In this document: in pieces, positions 30,606 to 36,450 of the stretch | Layout of the letters: each line of letters opens with the position of its first letter | Numbering within the stretch: the stretch's first letter is position 1 | Source: Gloeomargarita sp. SKYB120 | GTDB lineage: Bacteria > Cyanobacteriota > Cyanobacteriia > Gloeomargaritales > Gloeomargaritaceae | NCBI GenBank assembly: GCA_025062155.1 | Contig: JANXAM010000025.1 | Location: forward strand, 1 to 36,450 | Length of the DNA stretch: 36,450 nucleotides | Direction of reading: 5' to 3' | Notes under the pieces: generated by a model | What the model saw: only the letters and a program-made list of their open reading frames with translations | Told to the model about the DNA's origin: nothing | Databases searched by the model: none | Made by a program: the position numbers and the translations under genes

Positions 30606-31988
30606 GTGGCAATTGCGAGCATCAATCCCTACGACGGTGCCGTATTACAGACGTTTAGCCCCTTAACCGACGCGGAACTGGAAACCAAACTCACCCTGGC
30701 CGTAGAGGGCTTTGCTGTGTATCGCCGCTGGTCCCTAACCGAACGGGCGGCTGGATTGTACCGTCTGGCTGATGCTTTGACCCAGGGACGAGAACAGTGG
30801 GCGCGGTTGATGACTCTGGAAATGGGCAAACCCATTCAAGCGGCGCTCGCCGAAGTGGACAAATGCGCCTGGGTTTGCCGCTACTACGCTGAGCAGGGGG
30901 CGATATTTTTGCAAGACCAAGCGGGGCCGTTGGAACGCCTACCCGATGGCACCGTTGCCCAAACTTGGATTCGCCGCCAACCCCTGGGGCCACTCCTGGC
31001 GGTCATGCCTTGGAATTTCCCCTTCTGGCAGGTCTTTCGCTGCCTGGCGCCAGCCCTGATGGCGGGCAATGTCCTCCTGCTCAAGCACGCCTCCAACGTT
31101 CCCCAGTGCGCCCTGGCGATTGAACAGTTGGTGAGCCAAGCCGGTTTTCCTCCTGGCGTCCTGCAGACCTTGCTGATTCCAGCCGAGCGCGTGGCTGCGC
31201 TGGTGGTTGACCCCCGCATCAAAGCCGCCACCTTGACGGGCAGTGAACCCGCCGGCATGGCCCTGGCAACCGCTGCTGGGCGCGCCTTGAAAAAGACGGT
31301 GTTGGAGCTAGGAGGGAGTGACCCATTTATTGTGCTGCCAAGCGCCGACCTAGACGCTGCATTGGCCACTGCTGTCACTGCTCGCTTAATCAACAACGGC
31401 CAGTCCTGTATCGCCGCCAAACGCCTGATTCTCCACGCGGCGATCGCACCCACCTTTTTGCCCCGTCTCGTGGAACGGATGCAGGCGGTGAAGATGGGCG
31501 ACCCCATGGACCCCACCACCGAACTGGGGCCGCTGGCCACCCGTGCCCTGCGGGACGAACTCCATCGCCAGGTCACCCAGATGGTCGAGGCGGGCGCCAA
31601 GTGCTGGTGTGGCGGTCAGATTCCCCCTGGTCCTGGCTGGTTCTACCCGCCTACTGTTCTAAGCGACCTACCCCCAAGTGCCCGTGACATCGAATTTTTT
31701 GGCCCTGTGTTCCTGGTGTACGTGGTGCCCGACCTGGATACCGCCCTCCAAGTCGCCAACGATTCCCCCTTTGGATTGGGTGCCAGCGCCTGGACGCGCG
31801 ACCCCCAGGAACAGGCCCGCCTGCTCGATGAGCTGGAGTGCGGTTCGGTCTTCATCAACGGCCTGGTCAAATCGGACCCGCGTTTACCGTTTGGCGGCGT
31901 CAAACACTCTGGTTACGGTCGGGAACTGGGGGAATTTGGTCTCCTAGAGTTTGTCAACCTCAAAACCCTCTGGGTCAAATACGCCTGA
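30606..31988 (+). CDS. gabD: Succinate-semialdehyde dehydrogenase, NAD(P)-dependent
   Basis: An aldehyde dehydrogenase of 460 residues from the GTG at 30606, giving the typical start AIASINPYDG. Catalytic residues are Cys268 in NNGQSCIAAKR and Glu234 in LELGGSDPF, with Asn137 in MPWNFPFW and Lys160 in VLLLKHASN binding substrate and cofactor. Sequence style and length fit the cyanobacterial enzyme that converts succinic semialdehyde to succinate, closing the TCA cycle with 2-oxoglutarate decarboxylase or serving the GABA shunt. Other aldehydes are possible. The gene ends the plus-strand run. Confidence 0.87.
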   Translation: MAIASINPYDGAVLQTFSPLTDAELETKLTLAVEGFAVYRRWSLTERAAGLYRLADALTQGREQWARLMTLEMGKPIQAALAEVDKCAWVCRYYAEQGAIFLQDQAGPLERLPDGTVAQTWIRRQPLGPLLAVMPWNFPFWQVFRCLAPALMAGNVLLLKHASNVPQCALAIEQLVSQAGFPPGVLQTLLIPAERVAALVVDPRIKAATLTGSEPAGMALATAAGRALKKTVLELGGSDPFIVLPSADLDAALATAVTARLINNGQSCIAAKRLILHAAIAPTFLPRLVERMQAVKMGDPMDPTTELGPLATRALRDELHRQVTQMVEAGAKCWCGGQIPPGPGWFYPPTVLSDLPPSARDIEFFGPVFLVYVVPDLDTALQVANDSPFGLGASAWTRDPQEQARLLDELECGSVFINGLVKSDPRLPFGGVKHSGYGRELGEFGLLEFVNLKTLWVKYA

Positions 31989-32124
31989 GAACGACCGTTA
32001 AAAAATATGACAAAAACGACCGGTCAACACCGGCAATTGTTCCCCCTCAGCGGCTAATTTTAGGTACAAATGCTCAAAACAAACATTTTCGCCTTGCGAT
32101 TTCGTTACAAAAACCGGTTTGGCA

Positions 32125-32152
32125 TTGATAACAGGTCAAAATTTTTTAGAAA
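32125..32152 (+). promoter_or_regulatory. Promoter candidate for the 59-residue gene
   Basis: TTGATA and TAGAAA are spaced by 16 bases, about 77 bases before the start codon. Moderate match to sigma-70 consensus. Confidence 0.35.
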
Positions 32153-32155
32153 ACT

Positions 32156-32182
32156 TTATCCCCCAAATGAAAAAGGGGATGA
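32156..32182 (+). other. Leader hairpin upstream of the 59-residue gene
   Basis: ATCCCC and GGGGAT pair around a loop of 11 bases with two further possible pairs. It lies in the predicted 5' leader, so a regulatory role is possible. No T-run follows. Confidence 0.3.
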
Positions 32183-32228
32183 TACCCTTAATTTCACAGT
32201 TCACTAGGTGCGAACGGGAGGTGTGTTT

Positions 32229-32408
32229 ATGGTTGGCAAAACGGTGCAAGTCAAACCGGGAACTCGCAATCACAAGGGATTTTTCGTCGAGGAAGTGCCC
32301 TACACGTTGGTGAATATCAATCCGGCGGGTTGGGCTGTGATTTGTATTGATGATGCCATCTGTCACTTTGTGGACCCTGACGACCTGGAAATCGCTGAAG
32401 CTAGCTAA
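32229..32408 (+). CDS. 59-residue protein of unknown function
   Basis: The protein begins MVGKTVQVKPGTRNHKGFF and continues with strand-like segments (PYTLVNINPAGWAVICI) and an acidic end (VDPDDLEIAEAS). Its opening resembles small SH3-like beta-barrel proteins, but I cannot name a family. GGGAGGTG stands 5-8 bases before the ATG, a strong site, and a terminator follows, so I take it as a real gene. It is a single-gene unit between gabD and sigF. Confidence 0.7.
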   Translation: MVGKTVQVKPGTRNHKGFFVEEVPYTLVNINPAGWAVICIDDAICHFVDPDDLEIAEAS

Positions 32409-32445
32409 ACAAGGCGACTGGCAAGCGTTGCTGAAAACCAGTGAG

Positions 32446-32473
32446 ACCCTGGCCTGAAAAACCAGGGTTTTCT
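32446..32473 (+). terminator. Rho-independent terminator after the 59-residue gene
   Basis: ACCCTGG and CCAGGGT form a seven-pair stem with a nine-base loop and are followed by TTTCT. It may also serve sigF from the other side, though the T-tail favours the plus strand. Confidence 0.75.
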
Positions 32474-32491
32474 ATGATCTCTGGACGCCCG

Positions 32492-33283
32492 TCACCCGCC
32501 TTCTGCCAACAATTCCTGTAGCCGTTTCAACCCCTTTTTCAAGTGGCGCGAGACCGTCACCACACTCACCTTGAGACAGTCTGCCACCTCCTTTTGGGTG
32601 AATTCGTGAAAGAAGATAAATTCGAGAATTTGGCGGGTGCGGCTCTCAAGCTGGGCAAGACATTGTTCGAGACGAATCCGGTCTTCCTGGGCCAGTTGAA
32701 AACTCCGGTATTCTGGGTCACACACCTGCTCCCCCAAGGACAAGGGCCGACCGTCCTCGTCCCCCACCCGCATATCCAGGCTCAGCAGGGATTGGTTGCG
32801 CCAGGCCAGTTGGGCCTCTTGCCACTCCTCGGGAGTAATGCCCAGTTGCTGGGTCAACTCTGCGACGGTTGGTTCCCGTCCCTGCACCTGCCGCCACTGT
32901 TCCACCACCTGCATCGCCCGTTGCTGCAACTCCGCCCAGCGCCTCGGCAACCGCAACAGGGGGCTTTGGTCGCGCAAGTAGTGCTGGATAGCTCCCCGTA
33001 CGTAGGGGATTGCAAAACTACTAAAGGCCACCCCCCGTTCCACATCAAAGCGCTCAATCGCTTGAATTAGCCCCAACACACCCACCTGTACCAGGTCTTC
33101 ATGGGGTTCTTGGCACCACTGACGATAGCGATAGGCTTCCCGTCTCACTAGACCCATGTTGGCCTGCACCAGGCGATTCCGGAGTTCAACCGACCGCGTG
33201 GCTCGGTAGGCCTTCAACCACGCAAGGGATTGACTCCTAGAGGTATCATCCTGTTCCGATGCCGTCGGAGCTGTGGAGGGCAT
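32492..33283 (-). CDS. sigF: RNA polymerase sigma factor, group 3, SigF-like
   Basis: A 263-residue alternative sigma factor of the SigB/F/G type. Region 2 is ANMGLVRREAYRYRQWC with DLVQVGVLGLIQAIERFD and FSSFAIPYVRGAIQHYLRD; region 3 includes VAELTQQLGITPEEW; region 4 ends FTQKEVADCLKVSVVTVSRHLK. Length and the region order fit cyanobacterial SigF, which controls pilus and surface genes in Synechocystis. The ATG at 33283 is used. The gene follows psbO on the same strand with a 126-base gap. Confidence 0.88.
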   Translation of the reverse strand: MPSTAPTASEQDDTSRSQSLAWLKAYRATRSVELRNRLVQANMGLVRREAYRYRQWCQEPHEDLVQVGVLGLIQAIERFDVERGVAFSSFAIPYVRGAIQHYLRDQSPLLRLPRRWAELQQRAMQVVEQWRQVQGREPTVAELTQQLGITPEEWQEAQLAWRNQSLLSLDMRVGDEDGRPLSLGEQVCDPEYRSFQLAQEDRIRLEQCLAQLESRTRQILEFIFFHEFTQKEVADCLKVSVVTVSRHLKKGLKRLQELLAEGG

Positions 33284-33409
33284 GGCCGTTGGCTACTGAG
33301 GTTAATGGGTTGTGAATCGAAACCTGCCTACCGTCCCCAGCCTACCAAACGGTTGGGTTCCAGGCAACAGTGTTTCTACGGAGAGGACAACCGGCCTCCG
33401 GGAAAACCC

Positions 33410-34261
33410 TTAGGCTACGGGGCGGACACGGGCGTAGAATACCCCGCGAATCTTGACGTCATGGGGTTCGTGGGCGCCAAATTCCGTATCGGACGGTTGC
33501 TCGCTCTCGAACGTCCCGGCGATTTCTCCAGTCGAACTATCCACCTGGGCCACCTGCAGCGAGAGATGCCCTTGCGCAACTTCGGCTACCTTCACGTTGG
33601 CCTTAGCATATTGGGGGCTATCTCCTTGGGCTGGCAACCCCACTGCGACATCATAGCCTGAGGCCAACCCCCGCCCTCTGGGGTCCAAAAACAGCGCCGA
33701 GCGGTAAGGCGGGACTTTGAAGGTACCCTCAAAGTCGGTGGAGGTGTTAATCGCCGTGGCCCCCGGTTGACTTTGGGCCACCAATTCCTTGATCGTAAAC
33801 AGGAAGGGCACCCGTTCGCCCCCCGGCAACTGCACCGTAATCGGCTGGAAATCGAACCCGTCTTTTTCCTTGAGGGTCAACACCCCGTCGGGACTCACCT
33901 GCAACTCGGCCTCCACCGCATCAATCGACGTAGCCGACCGAGTCAAGAGCTTGGCCGGCACAAAGGTCGGTTCCTTGCGCTTGGTCGTCGGCTCTTCTTT
34001 CACAAAAAAGCTAGTAGGTTCCAAGCACAAATCTGTCACCTGGTAGGTCTTGTTCGGTTCTAACGTCAGCGACCCCCGCGCAAACTCACTCAACTGGGGG
34101 CACTTATTGGCCAAACCTGTGCCCTTGATTTGGTCATAGGTCAAGCTTTTGAGCTGCTCGTAGGTCAACCCTTCGGTCGTAGTGCCCACCGCCGTGGAAC
34201 ACGCCGAAAGCAGGGCAAAGCAGCACATCAGCAGTACAGCCAGCAATCCACGATACCCCAT
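33410..34261 (-). CDS. psbO: Photosystem II manganese-stabilising protein PsbO
   Basis: PsbO shields and stabilises the Mn4Ca cluster on the lumenal side of photosystem II. From the ATG at 34261 (GGAGG upstream) it has 283 residues. Marks are GTGLANKCP and VTDLCLEPTSFFVKEEPT with the conserved cysteine pair, FVPAKLLTR, TSTDFEGTFKVP, YRSALFLDPRGRGLASGYD, TGEIAGTFESEQ and AHEPHDVKIRGVFYA. The signal peptide ends in LLSAC at Cys21, a lipobox, and the mature N-terminus holds a duplicated LTYEQLKS/LTYDQIKG. It lies between a protease gene (38-base gap) and sigF. Confidence 0.97.
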   Translation of the reverse strand: MGYRGLLAVLLMCCFALLSACSTAVGTTTEGLTYEQLKSLTYDQIKGTGLANKCPQLSEFARGSLTLEPNKTYQVTDLCLEPTSFFVKEEPTTKRKEPTFVPAKLLTRSATSIDAVEAELQVSPDGVLTLKEKDGFDFQPITVQLPGGERVPFLFTIKELVAQSQPGATAINTSTDFEGTFKVPPYRSALFLDPRGRGLASGYDVAVGLPAQGDSPQYAKANVKVAEVAQGHLSLQVAQVDSSTGEIAGTFESEQPSDTEFGAHEPHDVKIRGVFYARVRPVA

Positions 34262-34299
34262 AGCCAACCTCCACAACACGAGCGTCGTGGCCTTTTATT

Positions 34300-35073
34300 C
34301 TACCGTGAAAGGGAGCCGTTCAGATGGGTTGGGCAGGCGGGGGTTAATTCGGCTACCCACAGCCAGAGAGCGGTCACGGGAATTCCCCAGCTCAAGTCCG
34401 CCAGTTGCAGGCGCACCTGGGGCGGTGGAATTTCCCCGCTGGCGTAGCGATAAAGGTCGCCCCATAGGGGTTGATGCATGCCGTTGAGGGCCACCACGTG
34501 TCCCTGCTGGTTCAACACTGGGCCGCCGCTCATACCCTTGTAAATCTCGTTGGTGTAACCCAGGCGGTATCCCCCTTCCAACGGTTGGGGCAGGAGCATC
34601 CGCACTTGGCCAGTGGTGACCACCAAGCCAGGGTCAGGTTGGGTCTCCGTCGGGAAAGGAAACCCAGCGGCCCATACCGGCTCACCGACCTGAGGTAAAC
34701 GGGGATTTAGACAGGCCAGGTCATAGGTTTCAGAGCTGGTGAATTCCAAGATGGCCGCATCAATGGCCGCTGACAACCAGGAACGGATGCGGGCGAGATA
34801 CCGTTGACCATCCGGGGTGCGGACGTGGTAGCGATTGGCGCGGCGGTCGCTGTCCAGCACGTGTTGATTGGTAACCAGGACATAGGTCTGACCTCGCCGC
34901 GCGAGCAATACTCCTGAACCCCAGCTTTGGCCGACTTGCACCTGGACGGTGATACGGCGGGCCAGGCGAGTTAGGTTATCCGGCAAGGACGATGAAACCT
35001 GCCGTTGCCATTGCCAGAGTCCCCAGACCAGCAACAGCGCTAACCCACCTATCCAAAGGTAACGAGCCTTCAA
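34300..35073 (-). CDS. Trypsin-like serine protease, membrane-anchored
   Basis: A 257-residue protein with one N-terminal membrane helix (about 5-22) and a trypsin-like domain. The catalytic triad is visible: His71 in LVTNQHVLDSD, Asp105 in AAIDAAILE and Ser182 in YKGMSGGPVL. No PDZ domain follows, so it is smaller than DegP/HtrA. The TTG start at 35073 overlaps the COP23 stop by 4 bases, implying translational coupling. It probably acts in the periplasm or lumen. Confidence 0.85.
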   Translation of the reverse strand: MKARYLWIGGLALLLVWGLWQWQRQVSSSLPDNLTRLARRITVQVQVGQSWGSGVLLARRGQTYVLVTNQHVLDSDRRANRYHVRTPDGQRYLARIRSWLSAAIDAAILEFTSSETYDLACLNPRLPQVGEPVWAAGFPFPTETQPDPGLVVTTGQVRMLLPQPLEGGYRLGYTNEIYKGMSGGPVLNQQGHVVALNGMHQPLWGDLYRYASGEIPPPQVRLQLADLSWGIPVTALWLWVAELTPACPTHLNGSLSR

Positions 35074-35585
35074 GGGGTTGGTTCACTACCTTCCGCTTCC
35101 TGAAGAAATTCGTTGAAGTCCACGTAGGGACGGGCAGTGGTTTCATTGAGCGGCCCCGAGGCGCGAGTGCGGATATTGAACAATTGGTTAATGACCCGCG
35201 TTGGATTGGTGCCCGGTTTCAGGGTAAACAACAAGCCAGCGCACGGCCCGCCATGACTGCGAGCCACGCAGATAACATTTTGGCCGTTCATCCGCCCGGT
35301 GGTGATAAAGCTCAAACTACCGTCGTCGTAGTAGGCCTGGAAACGCCGGGAAACTTCCTGGCAACGCCGCTCATTGGAGTAGCCACTTTCGGCAAATGCA
35401 TCTGATGTCCAGCGGATGATGGGCACCACCCGGTTTCCTGAGCGGACGAGGGTGGCTGGCGCTCCCTGACTGGTGCCGCAGTAGAAGGTGATGCGTTTGG
35501 GACTGGCCTGAGCGGGATGAAGGAGCGTGCCCAGCCACAGCATCCCGACCATGACTCCCTTGCCCCAAGAACCTAGACCCTCCAT
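35070..35585 (-). CDS. COP23-domain exported protein
   Basis: A 171-residue protein with a signal peptide ending near PAQA-S and a COP23 domain: FYCGTSQGAPATLVRSG, VVPIIRWTSDAFAESGYSNERRC, FQAYYDDGSLSFITTGRMNGQ and GGPCAGLLFTLKPGTNPTRV. COP23 was described as a membrane-bound, circadian-oscillating protein in Cyanothece. The four cysteines suggest disulfides outside the cytoplasm. I start at the ATG at 35585 with AGGGGAG upstream; a GTG at 35594 is possible. It is coupled to the protease gene. Confidence 0.85.
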   Translation of the reverse strand: MEGLGSWGKGVMVGMLWLGTLLHPAQASPKRITFYCGTSQGAPATLVRSGNRVVPIIRWTSDAFAESGYSNERRCQEVSRRFQAYYDDGSLSFITTGRMNGQNVICVARSHGGPCAGLLFTLKPGTNPTRVINQLFNIRTRASGPLNETTARPYVDFNEFLQEAEGSEPTP

Positions 35586-35672
35586 AGGTTTCACTCCCCT
35601 GACCGACCTTGCTTGCCCCTATTCTAAACCGGACCACAGGCCGCGTCGCCCTGTCCCACAACCAGGCTGGAT

Positions 35673-35702
35673 TTGATAAGATTCTCCAAGTTTCTTTAGA
35701 TT
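35673..35702 (+). promoter_or_regulatory. Promoter candidate for glgB
   Basis: TTGATA and TAGATT are separated by 18 bases, with the start codon 37 bases further on. This is a reasonable sigma-70 type promoter in the divergent COP23/glgB intergenic region. Confidence 0.45.
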
Positions 35703-35738
35703 TTTAGGATGAAGTTGTTGTGAGGCTTCGCTGTCGGC

Positions 35739-36450
35739 ATGACCACCCTACCCCCACTTCCCCAGGACCAAGTGGATTTACTCGTGCGCAACCAGCACCA
35801 CGACCCGTTTGCTGTACTCGGCCCCCATCCCGTCGAAGTGGACGGCCAGACCCAGTGGCACATCCGCGCCTATCTCCCCCATGCCCAGGCGGCCTGGGTG
35901 CTATGCCCGACGCTGCGCCAAGAATTCCCCATGACCACACGGCAGGACCCCCATCTGTTTGAGTGCCTGTTGCCCTTTCGCGAATTGCCCAACTACCAAC
36001 TGCGGGTCATCGAAGGGGGACACGAGCGGGTGTTTTACGACCCCTACAGTTTCAAAACGCCGAAATTAACCGATTTTGACCTGCATTTATTTGGGGAAGG
36101 GAATCACCACCGCATTTACGAAAAATTAGGGAGTCACATCACTGAAATTGATGGCGTGAAGGGGGTGTATTTCGCGGTCTGGGCACCCAACGCTCGCAAT
36201 GTGTCGGTGATTGGCGATTTTAATAACTGGGACGGGCGGCTGCACCAGATGCGCAAAGGCCACACCGGCGTGTGGGAATTGTTTATTCCCGGACTGGGCG
36301 AAGGCACCAAATATAAATACGAAATCAAAAATTGGGAAGGGCATATTTACGAAAAATCAGACCCTTACAGTTTTTGCCAGGAAGTGCGCCCCAAGACCGC
36401 GTCGATTGTCACGAACTTGGACACCTACGAATGGGGCGACCAGGAATGGA
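35739..36450 (+). CDS. glgB: 1,4-alpha-glucan branching enzyme GlgB, N-terminal part
   Basis: GlgB forms alpha-1,6 branches in glycogen. The gene runs off the right edge; about 237 residues are visible. The N1 region starts after MTTLPPLPQDQVDLL with HHDPFAVLGPH, then FYDPYSFKTPKLTDFDLHLFGEG cut into shorter known blocks, followed by the CBM48-type domain GVYFAVWAPNARNVSVIGDFN and NWDGRLHQM, GVWELFIPG, KYKYEI. The catalytic GH13 barrel would lie outside the window. No strong Shine-Dalgarno is seen before the ATG at 35739. Confidence 0.96.
   Translation, partial: MTTLPPLPQDQVDLLVRNQHHDPFAVLGPHPVEVDGQTQWHIRAYLPHAQAAWVLCPTLRQEFPMTTRQDPHLFECLLPFRELPNYQLRVIEGGHERVFYDPYSFKTPKLTDFDLHLFGEGNHHRIYEKLGSHITEIDGVKGVYFAVWAPNARNVSVIGDFNNWDGRLHQMRKGHTGVWELFIPGLGEGTKYKYEIKNWEGHIYEKSDPYSFCQEVRPKTASIVTNLDTYEWGDQEW

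Noticed and set aside
26062-31446. HIP1 octamer GCGATCGC
   Set aside because: I saw only two copies, at about 26062 and 31439, which is not an enrichment worth calling.
1-36450. CRISPR arrays, tRNA, rRNA, phage or defence islands
   Set aside because: I found no regular repeat-spacer pattern, no complete tRNA cloverleaf, no rRNA segment and no nuclease/helicase or toxin-antitoxin cluster in the window.

Overview
The window is a stretch of cyanobacterial chromosome. Diagnostic genes are psbO (photosystem II), psaI (photosystem I), a PetL-like cytochrome b6f peptide, the CpcS-type phycobilin lyase, the division protein Ftn2/ZipN, a SigC-like group 2 sigma factor and a SigF-like group 3 factor, plus cyanobacterial families such as COP23, DUF2811, DUF3611, DUF4278 and the VTE6-like DUF92 protein. 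The DNA is rather GC-rich and tightly packed, with many overlapping gene ends, which would fit a compact unicellular lineage (Gloeomargarita or a thermophilic Synechococcus, for example). The sequence alone does not fix the genus. I saw only two copies of the HIP1 octamer.

Layout. 1-3.8 kb: ammonium transporter (cut by the window edge), smpB, a psaI-cpcS pair, phoU and a DCC thiol-oxidoreductase. 3.8-9.8 kb: a two-gene fluoride channel, murI-amiC, a DUF697 membrane protein and sigC. 9.9-12.2 kb: a PetL-like peptide, an ATP-grasp ligase and dps with a well-defined promoter and palindrome. 12.2-13.3 kb: a low-coding stretch with a dispersed repeat and a membrane-protein gene broken by one in-frame TGA. 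13.4-16.6 kb: lgt, DUF2237, DUF3611, yggT and a glcE-like gene. 16.65-16.84 kb: six DnaA boxes and two RpaB (HLR1)-like motifs, a strong candidate replication origin. 16.9-20.2 kb: DUF2811, a GT9 glycosyltransferase, a coiled-coil/2TM pair, rpsF and an FAH-family enzyme. 20.2-21.0 kb: a decayed IS1-family element with a second copy type of the dispersed repeat nested in it. 21.0-30.0 kb: photolyase/cryptochrome, murQ-anmK-pseudouridine synthase, lpxD, ftn2, DUF4278, SIMPL and the VTE6-like kinase. 30.1-30.5 kb: remnants of a TPR gene. 30.6-36.45 kb: succinate-semialdehyde dehydrogenase, a 59-residue protein, then sigF, psbO, a trypsin-like protease and a COP23 protein on the minus strand, and the start of glgB.

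Functional themes. Cell-wall metabolism recurs: MurI makes D-glutamate, AmiC cleaves septal peptidoglycan, AnmK and MurQ recycle anhydro-MurNAc, LpxD and the GT9 enzyme serve the outer membrane, Lgt modifies lipoproteins and Ftn2 organises division. Photosynthesis genes are scattered as single units. The points most worth a second look are the DnaA-box cluster with adjacent HLR1 motifs, the dispersed hairpin repeat (three copies, one inside an IS), the palindrome overlapping the dps start site, the single-stop membrane gene and the lipobox-bearing PsbO.
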